NCBI GenBank assembly: GCA_003254885.1
Contig: QANT01008603.1
Location: 1-64,000 of the forward strand
DNA from: Purshia tridentata
Taxonomy: Eukaryota > Streptophyta > Magnoliopsida > Rosales > Rosaceae
Reading direction: 5' to 3'
Length of the DNA: 64,000 nt
Shown in pieces: positions 23,423 through 34,918 of this stretch. A model generated the notes under the pieces. It saw nothing but the letters and a program-made list of their open reading frames with translations, ran no database searches and was not told the DNA's origin. Positions within the stretch are counted from its first letter, which is position 1; each line of letters starts with the position of its first letter. The translations under genes were made by a program, and so were the position numbers.

Positions 23423-26400
23423 AATGCATGTAGTATTGTCCTTGGATGCCATAGTGGGCGGCAAAAATAAATCTTAAGTTCAAAATAAACACCTAATTAT
23501 GGGTTGAATTTTATCTAAATTCACAAATTAAAAAAAATCATTCAAATACAGTCACAAATTTATATCTAAATTAAAAAATCGACTTCTATTTGGTAAAACT
23601 TGCATAAAATACTTACTGTGGTTTTGTAAATGGTTGCATTGTAATTGTATGTATTCAAAACTTAAAAGCCTGTGGAAATTGATTTATTGGGTGCGTAATA
23701 ATAACATTGCTAAGGACTTTGGAAACACCCGGCCAGAGTCCAAACGAGCCAACACCTGGCTACTTACTTTTGGTCTATGAGACTAGGGCTCTAGGGGCTC
23801 ATAATTGATTAATTAATATAATATATTATATATATAATATCTACAATCACAAGTCACAACAACACAATACCATACTACCACGCGTACAAACAAAATATGC
23901 ACAAATTTATGTGCGTTCTATTCAAGTGACAAGAGGTAGGTACAAAGAATTATTTGTACAGTTGACCCTTTCTGTTATACATTAATGATGATACAATCTT
24001 ACATCAAGTTGTGTGAGATTTTTAATTATTATTCATTTTTGTCTATGCACTATTCATGCATTTGCTTGAAATATTTTAGTAAATATTTGTATTTTAATTA
24101 TGTTAAAATGAATTCAACTTTAAGCCAAAAGAAAAAATCAGATTCAATTTCAACCCCAAAGAAAAGTCGGATTAAACTTTGATCTATTATAATTTTTCGC
24201 TCTTTCTCCATTACCAAATTCACTACTTAACTTAAATCTTTACATGTATCTTAGTATTTTAAGATTGGAACCTCAATTTTTTTTTTTAGTGAATAATAAA
24301 AAAAGTAAAAACACAAAACACCTAAGTATTTGCTAACTTCATTCTTCTTTTTTAAGAAGTGAAGTAGCATCAACATTTTTTTTGGTGTAGACCCATAAAT
24401 TACTACTTTATAATATCACATATATAAGAAATGTGGTTGGCTTCAAATTAAAAATTAAACACCTGCACGTACTTCTTTTTTTTTGGGTAAATTTTCCTCA
24501 AGTTTTACTACTTGAACCAAGATTCGGAGGTACATTAAAATATTGAGCTTAGGTACCTAATGTTTGTAAAAATTGTAAAAAAAAATGATTTACCAATTTG
24601 AAAGGAATTTCTTAGGTACCAATACATGAAGACCAAAAACGAGAACCAAGTTAACCAACGAATAAGATTGGTGGACGAGGCTTAAAAAGAAAACAAAAAA
24701 ATCATGAAGTATTTATTGTTTAATATTGTAGTCGGTAGAGAGCATAAACCAAAATTTGTGCAGGGGATCGGGCATAATCAACAATTATTAAACTAATGAA
24801 AGCAATGCTTACCCAAAAATAATTAATAATAATGATCATGAAAGCAAAAACAAAAAAGTTTCCAAAATTTGATGACGTCATGGTGTTCTAGAAGAGAATC
24901 AGCATATTGAATTACTTATTGGATTTGTCATTTGTGTGGCAGCTTTAAATTCCCACTTCCTTTATCTTGTTGATATTATAATATCTTTAACTGGCAAAAA
25001 AGGTTATTATAATATTATTATCCACGAAAGATACAATTATATATTATAATATCTTTTCGGTAAATATATATTTATAATATTTAAGAACTACACCGGTGAA
25101 TGTGACTATGTGATGGATGGTAAAAGGTTAGTTTATGAATGATTTACCACGTAAAATTATTATTTGCTTTTTGAAAAAAGCCAAGAGAAAACTGCGTCCA
25201 TTAACTTTGTTTAGTGTCTGCACGTACCCTTCCGCAACTGTTTTTTTGGCAAATGTATGATATCATACTAGGAATTGAATTAATATTTGATGTTGATATG
25301 CATGTAGTGTGTAATAATAATTATATATTATATTATCTTAATCTAATATCGTAATGCACACGGTGGATTAATTACTAATTAGAATTTAGATAGATGATCT
25401 TACGCACTATACTAATGAAATTTATCTAATCCTTACAGTCCAAATCTAATTTTTATCCAATTAAATTACAATTTGTATGTCTTGCCCATTTCATAACAAG
25501 ATTTTTATTGATTTCTTTTCTTTTATTAAATTTTGTTTCTAAATATGGGAGGTCGGTCTTATGGCTAGTTAGAATAAATGTTTCATTATTCGAAGGATCA
25601 CATGCACACAATAAATCCTTAAAAATAAATCAGAATTGATTAATTGTGCAGCTGTTTTTTAAGCATTTTAATTTTTAACATACATAGCCTACTGTGCCCT
25701 CCCTCGTGTATCGGCTTTTCATTTTGGTGTCATTTTTAAACTACTACTCTCTCAACGCTTGTATTTTATCAGCATAAAATCTTCATTTAAAAATAAGATT
25801 AATAAGTGAAATTTATCAATATGAACAAAAAAATCATTTTTTAATAAAATCAATTTCCGCATTTTTCTCACTTTCGACTTGGAGAACAGGCATATAGGAA
25901 TTGGGAAACAGTAGGTGGGTGAAGCCAGAAAAGCCAAAGTAGTGGGTAGAAGAAGAATAAAGGTGCAAAGATACGAGTCTCCAGGGTCCATTGAATTGAA
26001 TGTACTGATCGATAGTCTGATATATTCATGGGTCCCTCCTTCACAAATTGGTTTGACAAACTGTAGTTTGAGTCTCCGACAAGATATATCAACCGTTGAT
26101 TTCTTCACAGACACTATGTCCTATTCATGCCTTCTGATCCAGCTTTGGATACCTCCCTAAATCAACAAACCATATATATAAATATAGAATTTCAAATCCA
26201 CCTGGCTAGCTAGCTCTAGCTCCATTGCACTAATCAAACTCACTTCAAACTGGCTTTATGTTGCTGTAACTTAGAGAACAAGGAAAAAGAGTAGACTAAT
26301 GGGATTGGTAGGACATGCTTGCAGGTTTGCAGCACTGGTTGTATCTGACCAGTGGCAGTAGAAGACAAATTCAAAGAAGCAAGTAAGAGTGTTATGTGGC

Positions 26401-27271
26401 TCCACGTGATTGCATTCATATTGCATTATCATTGATCATTCGTTCACATGGTGGGTAATTATCTGATGTTTAGTGATAGAGACTGTGCAGCTTCAAACAT
26501 ATATTTAAGTCCCGCACAAAATTCATGTTGGGTGAGTGAGTGTGACTCTAAGATTACTAATTTGTCTAAAATTTGGAGGAATTGGTTTTGGTGGGTTGTG
26601 CTCAGGAGGGTGATCTCTCTCTTCACTTTGCTTTTCCTTAAAACTCTGCAGCCCTATCTGGCCCTGCCCTTTCCATCCCTCACTATCCCACCACTTTTCC
26701 TTCCCTACCAAAATTTCATTGGTTTATGAGATGTGACAAAACTATTTCATAATTTGTTTCCCATAAAGACCAATTATGCTTGGGAATCAAATTTAGCTTT
26801 CAAGTGGGTTGGGAGGGCTTATGAAACTATCACGCCTAGCCCATAATAACTTACTGGGCCTTCAGTGCACTTATTGATTCTTGGAGCTTGATATTACTGA
26901 AACACAACAGTGGACTGAAGGCCCATCGTTGTCCATTCAGAAGCTTTGGAGTTTTCAAGACTTTTAAAATGTACCCTGTTTCTACATCTTAATCGTTTAA
27001 ATCAAATCAACATAACCCATTTCTTATTGTTTGGTGAAAAAATTAAATAAATAAAGATAATCGACTTACACTAATATACCACTATTCCGATATATATTTA
27101 TTTGCCATAGTCAAGATAAAGATAAATTACTAACATATGAAATCTCTTTATTAGGGACCAACCAAATTCACAAGCAACTGCACTCTACTGGGAAAAGAAA
27201 ATATACGAACTTCTAGCTATTACACAATACCACTGATGACCCATTGAAATGAATATGGAGCTGCAAGACAT
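23423..27271. other. Gene-free intergenic DNA 5 kb long-range 3' side of GILT gene
   Basis: Nothing coding is supported on either strand. The open frames at 25752-26114 (-) and 26448-26729 (+) lack conserved blocks, codon-use bias or splice partners. The sequence is AT-rich with scattered homopolymers. Confidence 0.4.
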
Positions 27272-29108
27272 CTATATCCAAATTGCCATGTTCATCTGCC
27301 GCATCCACGATGTTATGGTTGATCGTATTCTTCCTAATAATGCTGGCATCTTTCCCTCAGTACAGCCAACTGAATGGGAAGATTTTTCCCTTCCCATTTG
27401 GATGGCATTAAGTGATAGTTCACTGCAACCCTTGAGCGCAGCGGTGCCATTATAAGCATTGCAGACATAGCTTAGAAAGTTTTCATAGTCCTACAACATG
27501 AGATCAAATGTCATTTCTTGAACCCCCTATGAGTTAATCAAGGGACAAACATCATAGAAGGATTTTTTCGTAAAAAAAGAAAAAGAAAAGAGAATTAATA
27601 AATTGTAATGGCATTGTAAACTTTCATACATAACCATGGGAAAGAAACAAACCTCATAAAGTGGCTGTCCATCCACAACTACCCATGGCACATATTGATG
27701 GGGAGGCTGGAGAGCATTGGTTTCAGCTGCATATTGTAGTTCAAGCTGCAAGAGAATAAATTCTACTTTATATTGTTTTTTTTATTTTCCCTTCATTAAA
27801 ATCATATAATAAAACAAGTAAAAGAGAAGGAATTTGCCTTGTCCCACTCAACACTGCAGTGCAGCACATAATATGAATAAGTTAAAAAAGAAAAGGGGTT
27901 AGCTGTGGGTTGCTCCAAAAATGGCATGATCAAGAAAAATTGAAAATTCCAAAAAAATATGCAACATGATCCTCGCCTGGTGGTTATCCCGCCCATCAGC
28001 ATGAACATAGATCATCTCAAGAGCGTGGTTTTTTGCCACAACTCTTTGAATTCTATGAACAATTATCAAGCTCAATACAACAAACACAAGAACTAACCTC
28101 TTTACCATGTCCACTACTGTAGCAATCAGCAATAGGTTTTGAATCCAAACCTAGTTTCTCATAACATGACTCCCACTGGGGATACTTGTGCTCGTAAACC
28201 AAACTCTCAATGCAATAAATGAAAGGAAAATGATCATTCTGCATAACAAGTGAATCAGAAGTTAGCACTGTAACCCAAGCATTACCTTCTGTAATTCCAA
28301 CAAAACAACTCCATAATTGGCATTTAAATTGGAATATGTTTATGTGAAACCAACCAAACAACCCTACATATATTTAAGAACTTCGAATTATCTAACAAGA
28401 TTTTTTTCTCAATAATGTGTGTAGTTGGGAAGTTACTTTCTATCTAATTTGATCAAGTCTTACCAGTGCAGGCCAGATCTCGATTGCACAGGCCTCCACG
28501 GTGTTCAATAAGCATTCAGATGGGCCATGCTGCAACCATCCCAAACAAGTCAATCAATTTGAATGCAAGTGAAGTCCATTGCAATTACATCTAGAACTCT
28601 CAGAAAATTAGAAATAAAGAAGGAAGAGACACAACCCAGATGCAAGAAGTAACCCCATTTGCGTTGGACTATGATGTTTAAGAAATTTATTATGTCCCAA
28701 AAATTTTGATCATATGAGCAATTAAAGAATAATGATTCAGAGAGACCAGTCAATGATGTTTTTGCAGATAGAGTTGTATTGCACTGGAAATGAAAAAAGG
28801 AAGGGTAGGAGGAGGACCTGGCAATCGAAGGTGTCGTTGCCTCTGAGCTTGGCATTGCCCCAAGGAAAAAGCTGGAGATCGACAATGGAGATGAGGTCGT
28901 CTTCAAAGAGCTTGACCAAGTAATTGACGATAAAGTTAGCACTGTAAGGGCAAAGGGACTCATAGTACAAAGCCAAGGAGACTTTGCCAGAATCTGAAGG
29001 CAGCACAATTCTAGGTGTAGATGAAGTGGGCGTGAATAGAGCAAATAATAAGAGGAAGGAGAGCAGAGAGAAAGAAAGGGTTGTGCTTTCTGGGCGAGAG
29101 AAAGCCAT
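27272..29108 (-). CDS. GILT: GILT-family thiol reductase (gamma-interferon-inducible lysosomal thiol reductase-like)
   Basis: Five exons on the minus strand: 28818-29108, 28464-28529, 28098-28238, 27653-27745 and 27272-27490. They total 810 nt, 269 aa. An N-terminal signal peptide (hydrophobic LLSFLLLFALFT) is followed by the thioredoxin-like core (KVSLALYYESLCPYSANFI). The active-site motif is CPYS, so the second cysteine of a classical CXXC is serine here. Family landmarks follow: NDTFDCQHGPSECLLNTVEACA, ESLVYEHKYPQWESC (the GILT signature region), PHQYVPWVVVDGQPL, and NFLSYVCNAY. It probably resides in the vacuolar or secretory pathway and reduces substrate disulfides. After residue about 215 the tail is less conserved. 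A duplicate of its first exon lies 372 bp upstream of its start codon. Confidence 0.9.
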
Positions 29109-29479
29109 TGAAAGAAGGAAAGCTGTGAGAGAATAAATGAATTAAAATGGTAAATAGTTTATTGGGGAAGAGTTAGTTTCGCCATTTTTGCATATATCCT
29201 GTTACAGAGGCCGAGCCAAGATCAGGTCAGAGATTTGCCTCAAGTCTTAACCCACAATTAGTGGATTCCAAGTGGCAGTTTAGACAACACTGTCCAAAGA
29301 CACCCGAATTCATCTACTAATACATGTGATTTTCGTGTAATTGCATTACATAAATACCCACTTTACATTATCAAAACAGTCCAAAACCCCCATTTAAAAA
29401 AATTAAATTACTGGCTGGTCAGTGACTCACTGGGTGACCCAGAAGCTAGAACCAAAGAAAAGAATGATAGAGAAGGGAC

Positions 29480-29770
29480 CTGGCAAGTGATGGTATTGTT
29501 GGGTCGAAGCTTGGCGTTGCCGTAGGGAACGAGTCTAAGGTCAACGATGGAGATGAGTCCGGTGTCGAAGAGCTTAACCAGATCGTTTACAAAGAAGTTC
29601 CAGGAATCAGGACACAGGGTTTCGTAGTATAACTCCACTGAGACTTTGTTGCTCTCAGTCTCAGAAGAAGTGGTGGTAGTTGGTAACAGTAGTAAAACAG
29701 AGCAAAGGAACAAGATGCAAGCAGCAAATAGGGGGTAGAGTCTGGGTTTATTATTAGAAGAAGAGGCCAT
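29480..29770 (-). CDS. Solitary GILT first exon (tandem duplicate; partial gene or alternative first exon)
   Basis: This frame encodes a second GILT N-terminus. It starts at a Met at 29770 and has a hydrophobic signal peptide (FAACILFLCSVLLLL), then KVSVELYYETLCPDSWNFF and NAKLRPNNTITCQ. It ends at a GT donor exactly where exon 1 of the neighbouring gene ends. Its length, 291 nt, equals that of the true exon 1 (28818-29108), so phase is preserved. No exons 2-5 exist in the 371 bp before the next GILT exon 1. It is therefore either a truncated tandem copy or an alternative first exon that splices to 28529. The active-site motif is CPDS rather than CPYS. An in-frame upstream Met at 29818 is also possible. 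A transcript is needed to decide. Confidence 0.7.
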
Positions 29771-30438
29771 TGGGTTTTGTTTTGGGATGTTGTCCTTTGG
29801 GTTAGGAATTACGACCACCTCAAATTTTCCATTATTGTATTAAATGCTGAGAAGCTGCAATGAACGTGCCCCGAAAATTGTCAAAATTCGGAAGTAGCCC
29901 ATGGGGTGATGATGGTGACAGTTTGATGGATGCGTTGGGAATTGGAGCTTGGGTTCATCCGGCTGCGTCTTATCTGATCTTATCTTCTTTCTAATGGGCC
30001 ATTTGTGTAATAACCCAATATTAAGCCCACCCAAAATACACCATCATGGCCCATACACAGTCCACAACCACAGTGGTAGTGGTACCCCCCGGGAGATGAA
30101 GTCTGCTGACGTCTCTTTTAAAAGTAAATTATTTTAACACCCATTTTTGAACTATCATTCATTTTCCCATCCGGTTGCTTAAATTAGATTCTAAGTTAAT
30201 CCACATACTACCTACCTGGTCCACTTTCTAACTCCTCTCCGTCACTCTCCGTCTCTCTTTCTCTATCCTTCTTTCTGTTTGTCTCCGTCTCCCGCCTTCC
30301 ATCTCTCTGAAGCTCATCACAGGAGGAGTGGAAAGAAGATGAGCCACTGCGAGACCGATCAGAGAACCACAGTGCCGATTGTCATCTTCGGTGATCTGTG
30401 GCTATATATCTCTCTTTCTGTGAATTTGGTAAGCGAAA
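29771..30438. other. Divergent intergenic region between GILT-like exon and Sec61-gamma copy
   Basis: A 668-bp head-to-head spacer with GGCCCA/TGGGCC words near 29995-30052 and a long pyrimidine-rich leader at 30230-30320. It probably holds promoters for both sides. No gene was found. Confidence 0.4.
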
Positions 30439-30789
30439 ATGGACTCTATTGACTCAGTAGTCGATCCACTCAGAGAGTTCTCCAAGGACAACATTCGACT
30501 TGTCAAGCGCTACCACAAGCTTGATCGCAAAGGTAAAAATATATTCAGATCTATGTTTTTTAAAATAATTTTAATAGAAATTGGGGTTTATGATTCTTTG
30601 ATTCTTGGTTTTGGTGCAGATTTCACGAAGGTGGTGCTCTATGCAGCAATCAGTTTGTCAGTTGGGTCTTCCTCCACTACCATTGCCATCCCCTGTATTT
30701 GTTTCCTGTCAGATGACATATATTTGCTTTTTCTTGTTGTGGCTAGTCATTGGAGTTTGTTGCAATTGAAAATGAACAAACCATTTTGA
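30439..30789 (+). pseudogene. Truncated Sec61-gamma (SecE-type translocon subunit) copy
   Basis: The first exon (30439-30532) encodes MDSIDSVVDPLREFSKDN and KRYHKLDRK, which closely matches the N-terminus of plant Sec61-gamma, the tail-anchored subunit of the ER translocon. After an 87-bp intron (acceptor at 30619) the second exon starts DFTKVVLYAAIS, matching the family. It then departs: the expected transmembrane helix and the IPINNI tail are not found in this frame or nearby. The spliced frame would continue to a stop at 30787-30789 (87 aa versus about 69 in the family) with unrelated hydrophobic residues. Because the intron is kept, it is a DNA-level duplicate, not a retrocopy. I read it as a decayed or chimeric copy; expression is possible but function in the translocon is doubtful. 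Confidence 0.7.
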
Positions 30790-31609
30790 GCTGTTTGCCT
30801 TTTCTTAGTATGAAAGGGATTCTGCAGTTTTTCTAAATATACCCATCTCATGGTTTAAGTTGAACTATTCTATTTTCACACTCTAATTCTACTTGGTATA
30901 CTTCTGTTGATCATGGTGTATACATGACTAATATTACAAGCTTTGTCTTGTGACCACTTAGTGTCTCGTATTCATATCTTTTCTTTTCTCCCTTTTTTCG
31001 TGGATGATGTTGTCATGAAGTTATGTTTAAGAAGTTTGTTTGGTTGTTGATAGCTTTAGTGTGTAAAGCTGTTTTATTGTGTTTGATTTGTTTTCCTTTT
31101 GAAAATTAATGCACATTTTACTTTCAAATTTTAATGCTCTATTTTTTCATGGGTTGCCTAAAAGTTGATGTGTTTATTTGGGTAAGATATCTCAGGTCCT
31201 GTTAGACTATGCAATGTCTGATCTATAAACATGCTTTCAAACAAGAATGCAATTGCAACTTGGATTGGTACTTGGGGTTCTAATTGTTCCACTGGTAATT
31301 ATTGCTAAGAGATTGGGTATTGAACCAACAATATTTCATGGTATTTGTTAGTTGGGTATGCCTATAATAGAATATGCATTGCCATGACCATCACTTAATT
31401 ATCTTATAGCAATCACTTATCGTAAATATACTTTGTACATAAAGGGCTAGTTTGGTATGTTGGGCTATATACTAATATTTGATTTGGACCACTTAGTGCA
31501 AAATACATAAAGTGTTTATATCCGTTAGTAATGGAAAGGTACAACATAGTGCCTTTTTGGATTTTGGTTTTGATTTGTTTCTTGTCTTTTTGAACTAATT
31601 TTTATGTAG
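30790..31609. other. Gene-free intergenic DNA
   Basis: Mostly unique AT-rich sequence. At 31443 a GGGCTAGTTTGGTATG word resembles the left end of a PIF/Harbinger- or hAT-type MITE, but no convincing right end was found, so it is not called as an element. Confidence 0.35.
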
Positions 31610-31610
31610 N

Positions 31611-31654
<44 letters not shown>
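31611..31654. repeat. Poly-A tract beside an N
   Basis: About 44 consecutive A residues directly follow an undetermined base at 31610. The length is probably not exact and the position marks a weak point of the assembly. Confidence 0.8.
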
Positions 31655-31655
<1 letters not shown>

Positions 31656-31719
31656 ATGACAGTTTCAGCAAGAGAAAGTGGCTGCTTTAACAAAAAGAAA
31701 AGAAAGAAGAAGACAAAGA

Positions 31720-32160
31720 TTTTTTATAATAGTCATTGTTCGGTAGTTGCAATAAATAATAATTTACTGTCGAACAGTGGCAATTAGGTGATTATTACTG
31801 TGTGACAGTAGCAATCACTTGATTGTTACTATCTGAATGTTGTTTTTTTCTTTTTCTTTTTTTCCACAGTGAGAATAGTCATTATTCGATAATTGCAATG
31901 AATAATAATTCACTATCGAACAATTGCAATTAGGTGATTGTTATTGTGTGACAACAGCAATCTGATGATTGTTACTGTGTGATAGTAGCAATCACTCGAT
32001 TATTACTATCTGAATATTGTGATTTTTTTATATTGTTACTGTGTGACAGTAACAATCACTTGATTATTACTCTTTGAATATTGTGATTTTCTAAATATTG
32101 TTACTCTTTGAATATTGTGATTTTTTATGATTTGAATTGTGACTTTGACAGTAACAATAA
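31720..32160. repeat. Degenerate hairpin-rich minisatellite
   Basis: A unit of about 145 bp occurs at about 31728-31843, again at 31874-32020, and in part at 32034-32150. Each unit contains ATAGTCATT-GTTCG, CAATTAGGTGATT and TGTGACAGTAGCAATCA. Many sub-segments are inverted repeats; for example ATTGTTACTG and CAGTAACAAT (32034-32058) enclose a 5-bp loop. There is no coding capacity. Confidence 0.7.
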
Positions 32161-32927
32161 TAACAATTGTGATTTTTTATGGTTTGAATTGTTAGACAGT
32201 AATAATTCTCAAAAGTACTGTAGCGCTACAGTAATACTGCTACAGTAACGCCGTTACTGTAGCAACGAATTTTTTTTAAAGTAAGCCGCTACAGTAATTC
32301 AATGTAGCACCTGAGCCGCATAAACAGTAAATTTTTGGAAATGGGCTTTAGAAAAAATCACCCGAGAAAAAAGACATCATCAATACATGGATATAATGTA
32401 TTCTTTTCGAACCAAAATCGGAGATAGAATTGAAAAGCCACAACGTTTTACTTTGTTCTTTATTCACAAATGACCTTACGGGGTTCCAATCAGGCAAAGA
32501 CAATAACTTGGACAAGTCCAGCAACCTCCTCTCCTCATCTTTCTTGACCAGTCAGTCTATGCTTATTCCTTCAGGCCCTGAGTCACACACACACACCATC
32601 CCCTACATCTTGAGACAATAAATGAGATTTAAGTTAGGGACTATATTCTAATTTTTAATTGACTACTCCATTTCTAGAAGCAGATTTTCCTTCTAGTTTT
32701 CCCCATAAAATTCATAAACCTTCTCACAACAGCATATATTATGTAACTTCCAACCTTCTACTTCAACTGAACTTTATTCACACACAGATTGCATGGAGAT
32801 ATGGCTGGTACATAATATTAACCACAATCCATGAACTATTATTTAGGTTACAGGTCCTCACCACTTTAAGTGGTCAACTTCTACAAGATAAGAAGGTCCC
32901 TGATAAGTTTCATGCATGGAGCTTCAT
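32161..32927. other. Palindromic repeat remnant and 3' flank of CCR-like gene
   Basis: A perfect 16-bp palindrome ACTGTAGCGCTACAGT lies at about 32217-32232, followed by further CTACAGTAA words to 32300. This pattern is common in small plant DNA transposons. The remainder to 32927 likely holds the 3' UTR of the minus-strand gene. Open frames at 32430-32621 and 32659-32982 are not credible genes. Confidence 0.4.
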
Positions 32928-34918
32928 TTATGAAATAAATCCCTTGCTCTTCAGGCTCTCAACAGCATCCTTGATAATTTGATCCATGGGAATGAATTCT
33001 AAACCCAAGTCCATTAGCTTCTTCGCTCCATTCTTTTCCCTCAACAGCCCGGGTTGGGTGTCCTTTGGCAAACTGCACAAAAATAAACCTAAATTAGCAG
33101 CTTGAGGAGCGTATGGTCACACCAATTGAAAAATCCATACAATTCCACCAAGCCAAGTGAGAATGCACCAAAGGTTACAATAAACTTTGAGTTCAACATT
33201 TAGAATGGATTTGAATTTGCCAAAAAAAGACGATGACTGAAAATCCATCCCAGAGTGAAAACGTTAACAGGAAATATCAGAGTTCAACTCACCAAATTTG
33301 GTTCCCAATTGATGTAAGAAGGAAAAAACTATGATTCTGGTAGTCCCAGCAGCAGGACAGGTAGTGCAGCATATCCAACAGAGAAACCTCTATTTCATCA
33401 TTGATGATGTCAGATATTCTTCAAGTTAATATAGTTAATGGATTGGTTATGCCTCTGACATGAGGCAAAAAATTTGATTCCAAATGATGGTTTATTCATG
33501 GAATTATTGTAAAAGGAGTGTACGCAGTTAAAGAAGGTTGCAAATCCAGCATTTTCAACATCTTGATAATTATTATAAACAGTTCTCAGTTTTGTTGCAG
33601 ATTCAAGGTTCCGATGCTTACTATGGTTATAAGGAAACCAAACTCCTAAACATAAATATATGCACATTTTGCAGGAAATGAGGACCACAATTTACCTGGG
33701 AATCTTGTACTCGGGGTAAAGTTCAGCAACTTTTGCCGCAAAGTCACCATAATGTGATATTGCTTCAACGCACAAGTGTCTTCCAGTGGCTGATTTGTTC
33801 TCATACACTAAAATGTGTGCTAGAGCTACATCTTTAAAATGCACAGATCCCATAAAGAAGTCCTGGTATGTTTCGGTGCAGCCTGCGGCAAAGATTGACC
33901 AGGAGAATACTCCCTGTTATTTTACACATAATGTTATATCTAACGCTTTTTCCAACAGAGAAAGGAACCCAAAAGTCAAACCCCCTATGGACGTCCATAA
34001 AATTTCATACTTAAGAAACATATACTACAAAATTTGCAAAGACGAGTACCCTGAAAAAGGCGAACGAGCATCAACATGCTAGCATTGAGCCTCGGTGAAA
34101 TAACAGATCCCATCACCGTGCCGGGATTCACCACAACCACATCCAATCCCTTCTCCTTGGCAAATTCCCACGCAGCCTTCTCTGCCAGCGTTTTCGACAT
34201 CGGATACCACAACTAACCAACACTTGACACAATCAACGTTACAGTCCACAATTCTTAATTGCAAATAGTGAAAATAATGAAAACAAAATAAAAGCAGTTA
34301 GATTTATTAGGCACTCAGTACTCAGTTACTCACTTCCATCTGCTTGCAGTAGTCCATGTCAGCCCAGCAATCCTCTCCCTTGACGGCATCGGCCGGCCAA
34401 CGTGGGCTGGGAGTGATGGCAGAGATGGAGGACGTGAGCACCAGGCGCTTCACCCCAGCCTGCTTAGCTGCAGCCAAAACATTAAGCGTTCCTTTGATCG
34501 CCGGATCCAGAAGCTCCTTCTCGGGCTCTTGGACTTTGTCGACGATGCAAGGAGAGGCCAGGTGGAAGACGCCGGCGCAGCCATTGATTGCGGCGACAAT
34601 GGAGTTGTAGTCGAGGAGGTCGATCTGGAATAGACATAGACGCGTCGCTGCTCCTTCTAGGGCTTTGAGATGCTTCGTCTCGCTCTCGTCCTCTGCAAGA
34701 AGAACATCAACATTTGAAGGCTGAGAAGTGAGAACGAATGGAGTGGCATTAATGTAAATAAACGGAAAAGCAAGTGCGTGAACTGTCAAGTGTAACTAAC
34801 CGAGATCTTTGGCGGTGGCGTGGACGGTGTAACCACGGTCGAGGAGGAGACGGACGAGCCAGGTTCCAATGCAGCCACTCCCACCAGTTACGCATACAAC
34901 CTCACCCTGCTTCGACAT
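32928..34918 (-). CDS. Cinnamoyl-CoA reductase-like NAD(P)-dependent reductase (At5g58490/SNL6 type)
   Basis: Five minus-strand exons: 34801-34918, 34334-34692, 34050-34212, 33696-33882 and 32928-33072. They total 972 nt, 323 aa. This is an extended short-chain dehydrogenase. The N-terminal Rossmann motif is [12 protein letters not shown] (GxxGxxG). VFHLASPC and VLTSSISAI follow, and the catalytic YPMSK (YxxxK) sits in [15 protein letters not shown]. The C-terminal block is [19 protein letters not shown], and the protein ends KSKGFIS. True CCR carries NWYCYGK where this has LWYPMSK, so lignin-type cinnamoyl-CoA reduction is not implied; the substrate is unknown. Sequence and position next to GH17, TAF15 and LSH5 genes point to the At5g58490 orthologue (recalled, not searched). 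The protein is presumably cytosolic. Confidence 0.92.

Noticed and set aside
23167-23477. Open frames with NPNPNP/SKSKSK-like repeats
   Set aside because: These are translations of the AAATCC hexamer array at the right end of the transposon 22834-23422.
28550-29044. 164-codon minus-strand frame overlapping GILT exon 1
   Set aside because: Wrong frame of exon 1 plus intron; the conserved GILT text is in the frame starting at 29108.
31720-32160. Possible CRISPR-like or tandem array
   Set aside because: Units are adjacent and degenerate with no unique equal-length spacers, in a plant nuclear context; it is a minisatellite.
31443-32350. A single MITE starting with GGGCTAGTTTGG and ending near the CTACAGTAA palindromes
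   Set aside because: The left-end word resembles other TIRs, but no inverted partner or target duplication was found at the right.
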